64,000 nucleotides of DNA from Leifsonia sp. Root227 (GTDB lineage Bacteria; Actinomycetota; Actinomycetes; Actinomycetales; Microbacteriaceae): contig NZ_LMIO01000003.1 of NCBI RefSeq assembly GCF_001428745.1, positions 124,001 through 188,000 of the forward strand, in the 5' to 3' direction. Of this stretch, positions 38,953-48,875 are shown piece after piece (positions within the stretch are counted from its first letter, which is position 1; every line of letters begins with the position of its first letter). The notes under the pieces were generated by a model that was not told the DNA's origin, ran no database searches, and saw nothing but the letters and a program-made list of their open reading frames with translations. Both the position numbers and the translations under genes were made by a program.

Positions 38953-41631
38953 ATGCGACGTAACACGCGCCCGCCCGCCGACGACGGTATTTCTCGCTCA
39001 CCATTCTCTCTGACCCGCACCTGGGTCGGCCGCCTCGCAGCGCCGGCTCTCGCGATCGCGCTGGCCGTCGCAGGGGCAGCCGCTCCCGCCAATGCCGCCG
39101 AGCTTGCGCCCGCCGTTCCGAGCGCCACCAGCGCGCCCGCGCCGGCCGCGGATGCTGCGCCAGCGGCCGCCGCGCCCGATCCGTCTCCCGCGCCGGACGC
39201 GTCGACGCCACCGGCGGACCCTCCGGCCGCAGACGCTGCCCAGAGCCCTTCACCAGACCAGGCGCCGGCACCGCAGGCCGCTTCAGACCCCGCGCCCTCC
39301 ACTGCGCCGAGTCCTTCCACTGCGCCGGCTCCCTCCACCGCGCCGACTCCTTCCACTGCGCCGGCTCCCTCCGCCCCGAATCCCGCGAGCGCTCCGCGTG
39401 CAGCCGTTCCGTCGCCCAGCCCCAGCTCCCCGCCACCTGGCGGATCGACGGGCAAGCTCATCGTCGTCAAGCACATCGCGGACGCGAACGGCACGATCGT
39501 CGACACGACACCGGCCGGATGGTCGTTCACCGCGCTCAGCGCCGGCCTGCAGTTCGCCAGCCAGACGCTGACAACGGACGGCACGGGCTCCGTCACCTAC
39601 TCGCTGTCCATCCCGGCCGGCGCGACCTCCATGGCCGTCACGGTCACCGAGGCCCAGCAGAGCGGTTACACCCTCTCCCCGCAGAGCGGCCTCAACGCAG
39701 TCTGCACATACGCCGACGGGACCGTCGCCAATGTGACGGACGGCTTCCGCGTCTCCGTACCCAGCAACCAGACGACCCGCTGTGTCGTCGTGAACCGCGA
39801 GCAGTCGGCCACCTGGTCGGTGTGGAAGACGAGCGACCCCGCCTCCGGCACCGTCGTGCATCCCGGTGATGTCATCGACTACGCGCTTCACGTGCAGTTC
39901 ACCGGAGGCCGCCTGCCGTCGTCGCTCGTCATCACCGACGATCTCTCCGGCGTCCTCGGCAACGCCACGCTGCGTGGCTCGATCGTTCCGTCGCAGGGCA
40001 CGGCCGCGATTGTCGGCACGAACCTGGTCTGGACGATCACGAACTTCGACGACGAACTCGTGCTCACATACTCCGTGACAGTGAACGCCGACGCCCGGGA
40101 TGCGCACATCGTCAACGTCCTGCTCGTCCCACCGGGAGGCGAGTGCGCGGAGAGCTGCACCACCGATCACCCGGTGCCAGGCTGGTCGCTGGTCAAGTCG
40201 TCCGATCCGGCGAGCGGTTCCACCGTGCAGCCCGGTCAGACGATCACGTACACGCTCACCGCAGCCAACCATTCGGATGCGCCGGTCGGCAGCCCGATGC
40301 TGGTGCAGGCGGACGACGACCTGAGTGCCGTGCTCGACCACGCCACGCTCGTCCAGCCGATCGACCCGGCACTGACGCAGCAGGGGGACCACCTCGTCTG
40401 GGCGATCGGCGGTCTGGCGGTCGGGCAGACCAAGACGGTCTCGTACTCGGTGAAGGTCGATCCGACCGCGGCCGGCGTGCTCCTGCACAATGTGGTGACC
40501 ACGCCACCGGGCGGCAGCTGCGTCCCGCAGGGCTACCCCAACCCGTCTCCAGAGCTCCCTGCCGAGTGCCAGACGCATCACCAGGTGCCGTCCGTCGACC
40601 TGAGCATCGTCAAGACCCACTCGACGCCCACCGGGGGTCAGGGTGCGCCGGTCGACTCCAACGAGGGTGAGACGATCGCGTACCAGCTGGTCGTCGCCAA
40701 CCACGGCCAGGATGCGGCGACCGGCGTCTCCGTGAGCGATCCGCTCCCCGCGGGCATCAGCTACGTGCCAGGCTCGCTGGTCGCGCCTCCCGGCTGGACG
40801 GCCTCCATCGCCGGCGGCGTCGTCACGATCGTCTACAGCGGCACCTTCGCTGTCGGTGCGAGCGCGACGCTGACCTTCACCGCTGCCGTCGGCGTGCTGA
40901 GCGGTCCGCCGTCCGGCGGCCCGATCCCCGACATCGACAACAGAGCGTGCGTCTCGAGCGCGGAGCCGGACGCGAACCCGTCGGACAACTGCTCCACGGA
41001 CACCACACCGGTGAAGTCGATCGCCGTGGCCGCCCAGTCGCTGTGCGTGAACGACGCGCCCGTCGTGTCGTACTCCATCACGCCGTACAACCTCACCAGC
41101 AGCCCGACGATCGCCCTCATCTGGTGGTCACCGGCGAAGTTCGCGGGCCACGATCCGTCCATCCCGGCCGGTGACGAGGCGGCGATCCTCGCGGACGGCG
41201 CCGCGCAGGTGAGCTATGTGACCGTCCCGGCGACCTGGACGAGCGGGCAGGCCATCTCCGGCACGCAGCTCTGGCCGGGTGCAGGAGTGGACGCGTCAGG
41301 CAAGGGCAACGCGTGGCCGGGCTGGCGGCAGCTCGGTGACGGCACCTGGGTTCTCGACCCCGCCGCGCCGTTCTACGACGTGAGGACCGACGCCGTGGTC
41401 GAGGTGCGCATCAACCCGACCACCGCATCCGCTGTCACGTACCCGCCGCCGTCGACGCACTGCACGCCGGTGAATGCGACGGCGACCACGACAGTCGCAG
41501 GAGGACCGTCGGTCGGCCTGGCGGCGACAGGCAGCGACGTGACGGCCCTCGTCGTCGGCGGAGCAGCGCTGGTCGCCATCGGGCTGGCGTTCCTGCTCTG
41601 GATGCGCCGACGCCGCGGAGAGGCGGCCTGA
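38953..41631 (+). CDS. LAXTG-anchored surface protein with DUF11-like repeats
   Basis: Encodes 892 residues behind AAGGGGG. A signal peptide (hydrophobic part LAAPALAIALAVAGAAAPANA) is followed by about 110 residues of Pro/Ala/Ser linker with 6-residue repeats. A SpaA-like beta domain (GKLIVVKHIADANG, about 165-275) precedes three DUF11-type domains (about 280-680; for example DLSIVKTHSTPTGG and YQLVVANHGQDAATGVSVSD). A further extracellular part follows. The end is a sorting signal: LAATG at 856-860, a hydrophobic span and RRRRGEAA. LAXTG is the form used by class E sortases. No sortase gene is in the window. Adhesion or cell-surface spacing is inferred. Confidence 0.85.
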   Translation: MRRNTRPPADDGISRSPFSLTRTWVGRLAAPALAIALAVAGAAAPANAAELAPAVPSATSAPAPAADAAPAAAAPDPSPAPDASTPPADPPAADAAQSPSPDQAPAPQAASDPAPSTAPSPSTAPAPSTAPTPSTAPAPSAPNPASAPRAAVPSPSPSSPPPGGSTGKLIVVKHIADANGTIVDTTPAGWSFTALSAGLQFASQTLTTDGTGSVTYSLSIPAGATSMAVTVTEAQQSGYTLSPQSGLNAVCTYADGTVANVTDGFRVSVPSNQTTRCVVVNREQSATWSVWKTSDPASGTVVHPGDVIDYALHVQFTGGRLPSSLVITDDLSGVLGNATLRGSIVPSQGTAAIVGTNLVWTITNFDDELVLTYSVTVNADARDAHIVNVLLVPPGGECAESCTTDHPVPGWSLVKSSDPASGSTVQPGQTITYTLTAANHSDAPVGSPMLVQADDDLSAVLDHATLVQPIDPALTQQGDHLVWAIGGLAVGQTKTVSYSVKVDPTAAGVLLHNVVTTPPGGSCVPQGYPNPSPELPAECQTHHQVPSVDLSIVKTHSTPTGGQGAPVDSNEGETIAYQLVVANHGQDAATGVSVSDPLPAGISYVPGSLVAPPGWTASIAGGVVTIVYSGTFAVGASATLTFTAAVGVLSGPPSGGPIPDIDNRACVSSAEPDANPSDNCSTDTTPVKSIAVAAQSLCVNDAPVVSYSITPYNLTSSPTIALIWWSPAKFAGHDPSIPAGDEAAILADGAAQVSYVTVPATWTSGQAISGTQLWPGAGVDASGKGNAWPGWRQLGDGTWVLDPAAPFYDVRTDAVVEVRINPTTASAVTYPPPSTHCTPVNATATTTVAGGPSVGLAATGSDVTALVVGGAALVAIGLAFLLWMRRRRGEAA
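39301..39372 (+). repeat. Four 18-bp in-frame repeats in the surface-protein gene
   Basis: Units begin at 39301, 39319, 39337 and 39355, each ACYGCGCCG followed by a TCC-rich part, encoding TAPxPS. Unit length is a multiple of three, so copy change alters linker length only. Confidence 0.85.
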
Positions 41632-41670
41632 CGGCCCCCGGGGAGCCCACTGGGCGTTTCCTCCAGGGGG

Positions 41671-41699
41671 TTTACCTCCCGCTGGCCGAAGCGCAGAAT
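41671..41699 (+). promoter_or_regulatory. Candidate promoter of a short transcript
   Basis: TTTACC and CAGAAT (4 of 6 matches each) are separated by 17 bp, about 48 bp before a small ORF with a ribosome site. Confidence 0.45.
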
Positions 41700-41746
41700 G
41701 AGGACACCGTTTCAACCGGACGGTTCCGTCGATGAAGGGAGAGCGT

Positions 41747-41821
41747 ATGGATATCCATGACCTCGCAAACCAGGCCAACCCGCAGACAGGCATTCGGACG
41801 GAAAGTTCGGGAGTCGCGTAA
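41747..41821 (+). CDS. Candidate 24-residue small protein
   Basis: ATG 41747 lies 6 bp after AAGGGAGAG and the frame ends in TAA at 41821. The peptide starts MDIHDLANQANPQTGIR and ends TESSGVA; it has no hydrophobic span. A promoter-like pair sits upstream and two hairpins follow, so the stretch is a self-contained unit of about 200 nt. It could be a real small protein, a leader peptide for the downstream membrane-protein gene, or an sRNA that happens to contain an ORF. No family is recognised, and chance remains possible for an ORF this short. Confidence 0.45.
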   Translation: MDIHDLANQANPQTGIRTESSGVA

Positions 41822-41844
41822 GCGGTCCCATTGGCACTAGCACG

Positions 41845-41902
41845 GGGTGACGGCGCGAGGCGTCACCCGAGCGGGGCTCCGGCGCACAGCCGGGCCCCGC
41901 TC
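41845..41902 (+). terminator. Tandem hairpins after the small ORF
   Basis: The first pairs GGGTGACG with CGTCACCC (41845-41868). The second (41869-41902) pairs GAGCGGGGC with GCCCCGCTC and, past a bulged T, CCGGC with GCCGG. CTTGCGTT follows, a weak T-rich tail. Together they look like a terminator ending the short transcript before the next gene. Confidence 0.65.
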
Positions 41903-41931
41903 CTTGCGTTCGGGGAGGCTCTCCACGGCGC

Positions 41932-41937
41932 TACAGT
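41932..41937 (+). promoter_or_regulatory. -10 element for a leaderless transcript
   Basis: TACAGT lies 7 bp before ATG 41945. The earlier ATG at 41939 is only one base after this hexamer and so would fall upstream of the transcript start. Confidence 0.5.
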
Positions 41938-41944
41938 CATGTCC

Positions 41945-42418
41945 ATGGGCTACTTCGTCCTCGTCATCGCGCAGACGATCGCGTTGCCGATCGTCTCCGG
42001 CGCGATCGAGCTCGCGGTGGCCGGGGGAGACCCCGTCTTCGTCTTCGGCAAGTGGTGGGTGTTCTGGGGCGTCGGAACGCGGCTGCTCGTCGCGGGCATC
42101 GCCCAGGTCTCCGGCAGGGGGCCGACCACCGAGATCCTCGGGGCAACGGCTCCGAGTGTGCAGGAGAAGCAGCTCACGCGCGAGCTCGGCACGGCCAACG
42201 TGGGAATGGGCGCCGCAGGGCTCCTGGCACTCGTGCCTGGATGGGCGCTGCCCGCCGGGATCGCGGGAGGCATCTTCCTGCTGATCGCCGGGATCATGCA
42301 CCTGCCGAAGAAGGGCAAGAACGCCCAGGAATCGCTCGCGACGTGGACCGATCTGCTGGTCGGGATCGCCGTCGTCGTCCTCGCCGTCGACGTGTTCGTG
42401 CGCGCTGGAGGGCACTGA
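41945..42418 (+). CDS. Small membrane protein (possibly DUF6790-like)
   Basis: Encodes 157 residues from ATG 41945, taken over ATG 41939 because of the leaderless promoter. Four hydrophobic spans are visible: FVLVIAQTIALPIVSGAIEL, WWVFWGVGTRLLVAGIAQV, VGMGAAGLLALVPGWALPAG with GIAGGIFLLIAGIMHL, and LLVGIAVVVLAVDVFV. Between spans 2 and 3 is a conserved-looking E-x-L-G-x-A-N motif (RELGTANVGMG) found in a family of small bacterial membrane proteins I believe is DUF6790; this is tentative. It stands alone between the short transcript and the S10 operon. Confidence 0.7.
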   Translation: MGYFVLVIAQTIALPIVSGAIELAVAGGDPVFVFGKWWVFWGVGTRLLVAGIAQVSGRGPTTEILGATAPSVQEKQLTRELGTANVGMGAAGLLALVPGWALPAGIAGGIFLLIAGIMHLPKKGKNAQESLATWTDLLVGIAVVVLAVDVFVRAGGH

Positions 42419-42463
42419 ATCAGGCTGCGACGTACTCGGCGACGCGCCCGCGACACGCCCGGG

Positions 42464-42492
42464 TTGCAGCTTGGGCGAGAGTCTGGCAAACT
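42464..42492 (+). promoter_or_regulatory. Candidate S10 operon promoter
   Basis: TTGCAG and CAAACT are spaced 17 bp, with a TGG directly before the -10 that fits an extended -10. Transcription from here gives a leader of about 325 nt to rpsJ. TCTAGT at 42495 is an alternative -10. The rest of the gap 42419-42822 is the leader treated in the next entry. Confidence 0.42.
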
Positions 42493-42641
42493 TGTCTAGT
42501 TCAACATTTCGGAACGAGCGCGCTCACGTGTGCTCCGAACGGATCACTGCCAGGCAGTGCATAGCCCACCGCGAGGTCGTCAGACCGTGTGCGGAAGATG
42601 GTTAGGCCGCGGGTAGAAGAGCAAAGCTTAATCGACAACCA

Positions 42642-42680
42642 CGAGGACAAGGGGTCACCCATGTCCTCGGCACGGGTGAC
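42642..42680 (+). promoter_or_regulatory. Potential H-type pseudoknot in the S10 leader
   Basis: CGAGGACA (42642-42649) can pair with TGTCCTCG (42662-42669), and GTCACCC (42654-42660) with GGGTGAC (42674-42680). The two stems of 8 and 7 bp interleave, so they form either a pseudoknot with loops of 4, 1 and 4 nt or two mutually exclusive hairpins. It lies about 140 nt before rpsJ. Confidence 0.55.
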
Positions 42681-42822
42681 ACGCCCGAGCGCGGGGGTCG
42701 GTGAGTTGACAGAAGAATAGTGGCGTTCCCCAACAAGCGTTCGTCGCATCCGCGTCCAATGCGAGGCAGGTTCTCTCGGGAGCCGGTCTCGTACGACGCC
42801 ATAACAAGAGAGTGAGTCAGAC

Positions 42823-43131
42823 ATGGCGGGACAGAAGATCCGCATTCGGCTTAAGTCGTATGACCACGAGGTCATCGACACCTCGGCGCGCAAGATCGTC
42901 GACACGGTTACCCGTGCAGGCGCTACCGTCGTCGGCCCAGTGCCCCTTCCCACCGAGAAGAACGTGGTGTGTGTCATCCGTTCTCCCCACAAGTACAAGG
43001 ACAGCCGCGAGCACTTCGAAATGCGCACGCACAAGCGGCTGATCGACATCATCGACCCGACGCCGAAGGCCGTCGACTCGCTCATGCGTCTCGACCTGCC
43101 CGCCGACGTCAACATCGAGATCAAGCTCTAA
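42823..43131 (+). CDS. rpsJ: 30S ribosomal protein S10
   Basis: Encodes 102 residues with the family motifs [23 protein letters not shown] and the loop [13 protein letters not shown]. It belongs to the 30S head and, as NusE, takes part in antitermination. First gene of the S10 operon; the ribosome site is weak (AGAGAGTGAG), so leader structure could affect its translation. Confidence 0.97.
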   Translation: MAGQKIRIRLKSYDHEVIDTSARKIVDTVTRAGATVVGPVPLPTEKNVVCVIRSPHKYKDSREHFEMRTHKRLIDIIDPTPKAVDSLMRLDLPADVNIEIKL

Positions 43132-43142
43132 GGGGGAGTGCC

Positions 43143-43802
43143 ATGTCGAACATCGAAACCAAGACCTCCCGTGGCCTCCTCGGCAAGAAGCTCGGAATGA
43201 CCCAGGTCTGGGATGAGAACAACAAGCTCATCCCCGTGACCGTCATCGAGATCACGCCGAACGTCGTGACCCAGGTCCGCACCCCAGAGGTCGATGGCTA
43301 CAACGCCGTCCAGATCGCGTACGGCCAGATCGACCCGCGCAAGGTCAACAAGCCGTCCGCAGGCCACTTCGACAAGGCCGGCGTCACGCCGCGCCGTCAC
43401 CTCACCGAGGTCCGCACCGCGGACGCCGCCGAGTACTCGGCCGGCCAGGAGCTCACCGTCGACGCGACCTTCGAGGCCGGCCAGCTGGTCGACGTCGTCG
43501 GAACGTCGAAGGGTAAGGGCTTCGCCGGTGTCATGAAGCGCCACAACTTCAAGGGTGTCTCCGCTTCGCACGGTGCGCACCGCAACCACCGCAAGCCGGG
43601 TTCCATCGGCGCCTCCTCGACCCCGAGCCGTGTCTTCAAGGGCATGCGCATGGCCGGTCGCATGGGTGGCGAGCGCGTTACCGTCCTGAACCTCAAGGTC
43701 CAGGCCGTCGACGCAGAGAAGGGCCTCCTGCTGGTCAAGGGCGCCGTTCCCGGTGCTCGTGGCCGCATCGTTTTCGTCCGCAACGCAGTGAAGGGGGCCT
43801 AG
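43143..43802 (+). CDS. rplC: 50S ribosomal protein L3
   Basis: Encodes 219 residues from ATG 43143 behind AAGGGGGAG; the open frame extends into rpsJ but the family start [20 protein letters not shown] fixes the N-terminus. The [15 protein letters not shown] loop that reaches towards the peptidyl transferase centre is intact. Early 50S assembly protein. Confidence 0.97.
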   Translation: MSNIETKTSRGLLGKKLGMTQVWDENNKLIPVTVIEITPNVVTQVRTPEVDGYNAVQIAYGQIDPRKVNKPSAGHFDKAGVTPRRHLTEVRTADAAEYSAGQELTVDATFEAGQLVDVVGTSKGKGFAGVMKRHNFKGVSASHGAHRNHRKPGSIGASSTPSRVFKGMRMAGRMGGERVTVLNLKVQAVDAEKGLLLVKGAVPGARGRIVFVRNAVKGA

Positions 43803-43806
43803 TCGT

Positions 43807-44457
43807 ATGGCTACCTCGATTGACGTTCTCGATGTCAAGGGCAAGAAGGCGGGCTCTGTCGAGCTTCCCGCCGAGCTCTTCGACGTCCAGACCAACATCC
43901 CGCTGATCCACCAGGTCGTCGTCGCGCAGCTCGCTGCCGCACGTCAGGGAACTCACAAGACCAAGCGTCGTGGTGAGGTCTCCGGTGCCGGTCGCAAGCC
44001 GTTCAAGCAGAAGGGAACCGGTCGCGCTCGTCAGGGCTCGATCCGCGCCCCTCAGATGACCGGTGGTGGCATCGTCCACGGACCAGTGCCCCGCAGCTAC
44101 GCGCAGCGCACCCCCAAGAAGATGATCGCCGCTGCTCTGCTCGGTGCTCTCTCGGACCGCGCCCGCGGAAGCCGCCTGCACGCCGTCGAGTCGCTCGCCC
44201 TCGGCGAGACCCCGTCGACCAAGGCCGTCGCCGAGTACCTCTCCACCGTCGCCACCTCGAAGCACGTCCTCATCGTGCTCGAGCGCGACGACGCGGTGAG
44301 CCTCAAGAGCGTCCGCAACCTTCCCACCGTCCACACGCTGACCTTCGACCAGCTGAACGCATACGACGTGCTCGTCAGTGACGACATCGTCTTCACCAAG
44401 GGTGCGCTCGAAGGCTTCATCGCTTCGAAGTCCAACAAGGAAGAGGTGAACGCGTAA
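43807..44457 (+). CDS. rplD: 50S ribosomal protein L4
   Basis: Encodes 216 residues. The extended tunnel loop is seen at about residues 45-95 ([27 protein letters not shown] in part), where macrolide resistance changes occur in other species; it looks ordinary. L4 is the translational regulator of this operon in gammaproteobacteria. It overlaps rplW by one base. Confidence 0.97.
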   Translation: MATSIDVLDVKGKKAGSVELPAELFDVQTNIPLIHQVVVAQLAAARQGTHKTKRRGEVSGAGRKPFKQKGTGRARQGSIRAPQMTGGGIVHGPVPRSYAQRTPKKMIAAALLGALSDRARGSRLHAVESLALGETPSTKAVAEYLSTVATSKHVLIVLERDDAVSLKSVRNLPTVHTLTFDQLNAYDVLVSDDIVFTKGALEGFIASKSNKEEVNA

Positions 44458-44753
44458 TGGCCGTCAACAAGGACCCGCGCGACATCATCATCGCCCCGGT
44501 CGTCTCTGAGAAGAGCTACGGCCTGATCGACGAGGGCAAGTACACCTTCCTCGTCGACCCGCGTTCGAACAAGACCGAGATCAAGCTCGCCATCGAGAGC
44601 ATCTTCAAGGTCCAGGTCGCGTCGATCAACACCCTGAACCGTCAGGGCAAGACCCGTCGCACCAAGTTCGGCACCGGCAAGCGCAAGGACACCAAGCGTG
44701 CCATCGTCACGCTGAAGTCCGGTTCCATCGACATCTTCACGGCAGTTGGCTAA
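44457..44753 (+). CDS. rplW: 50S ribosomal protein L23
   Basis: Encodes 98 residues ([16 protein letters not shown], then [17 protein letters not shown]). L23 lies at the tunnel exit and is the docking site for trigger factor and SRP. Starts on the last base of the rplD stop. Confidence 0.97.
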   Translation: MAVNKDPRDIIIAPVVSEKSYGLIDEGKYTFLVDPRSNKTEIKLAIESIFKVQVASINTLNRQGKTRRTKFGTGKRKDTKRAIVTLKSGSIDIFTAVG

Positions 44754-44779
44754 GGCCGGGATCTAGAGGAAAACAGACA

Positions 44780-45619
<840 letters not shown>

Positions 45620-45628
45620 GAGTAGAAG

Positions 45629-45910
45629 ATGCCACGCAGTCTCAAAAAGGGCCCCTTCGTCGACGACCACCTGCTTCGCAAGGTTGTCGCCGCGAACGAG
45701 GCCAACAGCAAGAACGTGATCAAGACCTGGTCGCGCCGCTCGATGATCGTCCCGGCCATGCTGGGTCACACCATCGCGGTGCACGACGGTCGCAAGCACA
45801 TCCCGGTGTTCGTCACCGAGACCATGGTTGGGCACAAGCTCGGTGAGTTTGCTCCCACCCGCACCTTCCGTGGACACGTGAAGGACGACAAGAAGGGTCG
45901 TCGCCGCTAA
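45629..45910 (+). CDS. rpsS: 30S ribosomal protein S19
   Basis: Encodes 93 residues, with [15 protein letters not shown] and the [17 protein letters not shown] block. Head protein that contacts the A-site tRNA and forms an intersubunit bridge. Behind AGGAG, 9 bp after rplB. Confidence 0.97.
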   Translation: MPRSLKKGPFVDDHLLRKVVAANEANSKNVIKTWSRRSMIVPAMLGHTIAVHDGRKHIPVFVTETMVGHKLGEFAPTRTFRGHVKDDKKGRRR

Positions 45911-45934
45911 CGCGGTGACGTAAGGAGGAGAGAA

Positions 45935-46327
45935 ATGGTGGAGTCGATCGCACGCGTGCGACACATCCGCGTGACCCCCCAGAAGGCTCGTCGCGTCGTC
46001 AACCTGATTCGCGGCAAGCAGGCACAGGAGGCCCTGGCCATCCTGAAGTTCGCCCCGCAGGGTGCGAGCGAGCCGGTGTACAAGCTCGTCGCCTCGGCGA
46101 TCGCCAACGCGCGAGTCAAGGCCGACCAGTCGAACACCTATCTGGACGAGCAGGACCTGTACGTGAGCAGCGCATTCGTTGACGAGGGCACGACCCTCAA
46201 GCGCTTCCAGCCGCGTGCACAGGGCCGAGCCTTCCGCATCAACAAGCGCACCAGCCACATCACGATCGTCCTCGCGACGCCGGATGAGGCCGCAGCTGCC
46301 AAGGCTACGAAGAAGGCGAGCAAGTAA
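45935..46327 (+). CDS. rplV: 50S ribosomal protein L22
   Basis: Encodes 130 residues behind a near-perfect AAGGAGGAGA site. The globular core has [16 protein letters not shown] residues ([16 protein letters not shown]); the beta-hairpin that lines the exit tunnel is complete. The C-terminus has a short Ala/Lys tail ([12 protein letters not shown]). Shares one base with rpsC. Confidence 0.97.
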   Translation: MVESIARVRHIRVTPQKARRVVNLIRGKQAQEALAILKFAPQGASEPVYKLVASAIANARVKADQSNTYLDEQDLYVSSAFVDEGTTLKRFQPRAQGRAFRINKRTSHITIVLATPDEAAAAKATKKASK

Positions 46328-47091
46328 TGGGTCAGAAAGTCAATCCATACGGCTTCCGTCTGGGCATCACCACCGACCACGTGTCGCGGTGGTTCTCGGA
46401 CAGCACCAAGCCGGGTCAGCGTTACAGCGACTACCTCGCCGAGGACGTCAAGATCCGTCGTCTGCTGCAGACGTCGCTCGACCGCGCGGGCGTTTCGCGC
46501 ATCGAGATCGAGCGCACCCGTGACCGCGTCCGCGTCGACATTCACACCGCCCGCCCGGGCATCGTGATCGGTCGCCGTGGTGCAGAGGCCGAGCGCATCC
46601 GCGCCGACCTCGAGAAGCTCACGGGCAAGCAGATCCAGCTGAACATCCTCGAGGTCAAGAACCCCGAGGCCGACGCTCAGCTCGTCGCTCAGGGCATCGC
46701 AGAGCAGCTCTCCGCACGCGTGGCGTTCCGCCGCGCGATGCGCAAGGGTCTGCAGGGAGCCCAGCGCGCAGGCGCCAAGGGTGTCCGCATCCAGGTGTCC
46801 GGCCGTCTCGGCGGCGCTGAGATGAGCCGCTCGGAGTTCTACCGCGAGGGTCGTGTGCCGCTGCACACGCTCCGCGCCAACATCGACTATGGCTTCTACG
46901 AGGCCAAGACCACGTTCGGTCGCATCGGTGTCAAGGTGTGGATCTACAAGGGCGACATCACGAACAAGGAACTCGCTCGCGAGCAGGCGAACACCAAGCC
47001 GTCGCGTGAGCGTAACGACCGTCCGCGTCGCGGCGGGCGCACCAGCGCCCCTGCCGAGACTGCGCCGGCCGCAGCAGGAGTTGAGGCATAA
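46327..47091 (+). CDS. rpsC: 30S ribosomal protein S3
   Basis: Encodes 254 residues. KH domain with [16 protein letters not shown], and the C-terminal VKVWIYKGD block that helps form the mRNA entry site. The last 40 residues are a low-complexity Arg/Pro/Ala tail common in actinobacteria. Confidence 0.97.
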   Translation: MGQKVNPYGFRLGITTDHVSRWFSDSTKPGQRYSDYLAEDVKIRRLLQTSLDRAGVSRIEIERTRDRVRVDIHTARPGIVIGRRGAEAERIRADLEKLTGKQIQLNILEVKNPEADAQLVAQGIAEQLSARVAFRRAMRKGLQGAQRAGAKGVRIQVSGRLGGAEMSRSEFYREGRVPLHTLRANIDYGFYEAKTTFGRIGVKVWIYKGDITNKELAREQANTKPSRERNDRPRRGGRTSAPAETAPAAAGVEA

Positions 47092-47093
47092 CC

Positions 47094-47513
47094 ATGTTGA
47101 TCCCACGTAGAGTCAAGCACCGCAAGCAGCACCACCCTGGCCGTTCCGGCCAGGCCACTGGTGGCACGAAGGTCTCCTTCGGCGAGTTCGGTATCCAGGC
47201 CCTGACCCCCGCGTATGTGACGAACCGTCAGATCGAGTCCGCTCGTATCGCGATGACCCGTCACATCAAGCGTGGTGGCAAGGTGTGGATCAACATCTAC
47301 CCCGACCGTCCGCTCACGAAGAAGCCGGCCGAAACCCGCATGGGTTCCGGTAAGGGTTCGCCGGAGTGGTGGGTCGCCAACGTCAAGCCGGGTCGAGTCC
47401 TCTTCGAGGTCTCTGGTGTCAGCGAGGAACTCGCTCGCGAGGCCATGACCCGTGCAATTCACAAGCTGCCCCTCAAGGCACGCATCATCAAGCGCGAGGA
47501 GGGCGACGCGTAA
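47094..47513 (+). CDS. rplP: 50S ribosomal protein L16
   Basis: Encodes 139 residues ([48 protein letters not shown]). Sits by the A-site tRNA elbow and organises the 50S. Overlaps rpmC by one base. Confidence 0.97.
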   Translation: MLIPRRVKHRKQHHPGRSGQATGGTKVSFGEFGIQALTPAYVTNRQIESARIAMTRHIKRGGKVWINIYPDRPLTKKPAETRMGSGKGSPEWWVANVKPGRVLFEVSGVSEELAREAMTRAIHKLPLKARIIKREEGDA

Positions 47514-47842
47514 TGGCGATCGGATCCAAGGAGCTCGCATCCGCAGAGCTCGACACTTTCGAAGACGAGCGTCTCGTCGACGAGCTGAAGAAGGCCAAGG
47601 AAGAGCTGTTCAACCTGCGCTTCCAGTCGGCCACCGGCCAGCTCGAGAGCCACGGCCGCCTGCGCGCCGTGAAGCGCGACATCGCTCGTATCTACACCGT
47701 CATCCGTGAGCGTGAGCTCGGCATCAGGCCCACCCCGGCCCCCGCCGAGGTCGCCGACGCGAAGGCGGAGAAGAAGACCAAGGCGAAGAAGGCGGCTCCT
47801 GCCGCCGAGGCCGCCGAGACTGAGACTGAGGAGGCCAAGTAA
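47513..47842 (+). CDS. rpmC: 50S ribosomal protein L29 with C-terminal tail
   Basis: Encodes 109 residues from ATG 47513; the frame is open further upstream inside rplP but the core [22 protein letters not shown] defines the family. The core of about 65 residues is followed by some 40 extra residues rich in Ala, Lys and Glu, which E. coli L29 lacks. L29 is at the tunnel exit, so the tail would be near emerging chains. Confidence 0.95.
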   Translation: MAIGSKELASAELDTFEDERLVDELKKAKEELFNLRFQSATGQLESHGRLRAVKRDIARIYTVIRERELGIRPTPAPAEVADAKAEKKTKAKKAAPAAEAAETETEEAK

Positions 47843-48147
47843 TGGCTGAGACCACCAAGGCTGCGGCCGCGGAGTCGGCGGCCGACGAGGCCCTCGTCCG
47901 TGGGTACCGCAAGGCCCGTCGCGGTTACGTCGTCAGCGACAAGATGGACAAGACCATCGTCGTCGAGGTCGAAGACCGCGTGAAGCACCCCCTGTACGGC
48001 AAGGTCATCCGCCGCACCTCCAAGGTGAAGGCGCACGATGAGAGCAACAGCGCCGGCATCGGCGACCTCGTTCTCATCAACGAGACCCGTCCGCTGAGCG
48101 CCTCCAAGCGGTGGCGCCTGGTTGAGATTCTGGAGAAGGCCAAGTGA
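47842..48147 (+). CDS. rpsQ: 30S ribosomal protein S17
   Basis: Encodes 101 residues: an acidic/Ala-rich N-terminal addition of about 20 residues, then the core [19 protein letters not shown]. Primary 16S-binding protein. Starts on the rpmC stop and its own stop overlaps rplN by 4 bp. Confidence 0.96.
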   Translation: MAETTKAAAAESAADEALVRGYRKARRGYVVSDKMDKTIVVEVEDRVKHPLYGKVIRRTSKVKAHDESNSAGIGDLVLINETRPLSASKRWRLVEILEKAK

Positions 48148-48512
48148 TTCAGCAGGAATCCCGAGTCAAGGTCGCCGACAACACCGGCGCCAAGGAGCTC
48201 CTCACGATTCGTGTTCTCGGTGGCTCCGGTCGTCGTTACGCCGGCCTGGGCGACACGATCGTCGCCACGGTCAAGGACGCGATCCCCGGCGGCAACGTCA
48301 AGAAGGGCGACGTCGTCAAGGCTGTCATCGTGCGCGTGGTGAAGAACACCCGCCGCCCGGACGGCTCATACATCAAGTTCGATGAGAACGCCGCAGTGAT
48401 CTTGAAGAACGACGGGGACCCCCGCGGTACCCGCATCTTCGGACCGGTCGGTCGCGAACTCCGCGACAAGAAGTTCATGAAGATCATCTCGCTGGCTCCG
48501 GAGGTGCTGTAA
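48144..48512 (+). CDS. rplN: 50S ribosomal protein L14
   Basis: Encodes 122 residues from GTG 48144 overlapping the rpsQ stop (GTGA). Motifs [18 protein letters not shown] and [15 protein letters not shown] are intact. Forms intersubunit bridges and the binding surface for the silencing factor RsfS. Confidence 0.97.
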   Translation: MIQQESRVKVADNTGAKELLTIRVLGGSGRRYAGLGDTIVATVKDAIPGGNVKKGDVVKAVIVRVVKNTRRPDGSYIKFDENAAVILKNDGDPRGTRIFGPVGRELRDKKFMKIISLAPEVL

Positions 48513-48515
48513 CAG

Positions 48516-48875
48516 ATGGCGAACATCAAGAAGGGCGACCTGGTCCAGGTCATCTCGGGTGCGTCGCAGGCGCGCGGAGGCGACAAGGGCAAGCAGGGTC
48601 GCGTGATCGAGGTTCTCGTCGAGAAGAACCGCGTGATCGTCGAGGGCGTCAACTTCGTCACCAAGCACGTGCGCGTCGGTCAGACGCAGCGTGGCACGAA
48701 GACCGGCGGCATCGAGACGCACGAGGCTCCGATCCACGTCTCCAACGTGGCTCTCGTCGACCCCGAGACCAAGAAGCCGACCCGCGTCGGCTTCCGCAAC
48801 GAGACTGTCACGAAGGACGGCGTCAGCAAGACGGTCCGCGTTCGTTACGCCAAGAAGTCAGGTAAGGACCTGTAA
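48516..48875 (+). CDS. rplX: 50S ribosomal protein L24
   Basis: Encodes 119 residues; the KOW motif is [20 protein letters not shown] (split over residues 4-23) and the following [11 protein letters not shown]. An early 50S assembly initiator near the tunnel exit. One-base overlap with rplE. Confidence 0.97.
   Translation: MANIKKGDLVQVISGASQARGGDKGKQGRVIEVLVEKNRVIVEGVNFVTKHVRVGQTQRGTKTGGIETHEAPIHVSNVALVDPETKKPTRVGFRNETVTKDGVSKTVRVRYAKKSGKDL

Noticed and set aside
42706..42734. TTGACA as a promoter close to rpsJ
   Set aside because: The -35 match is perfect but nothing like a -10 lies 16-19 bp downstream.
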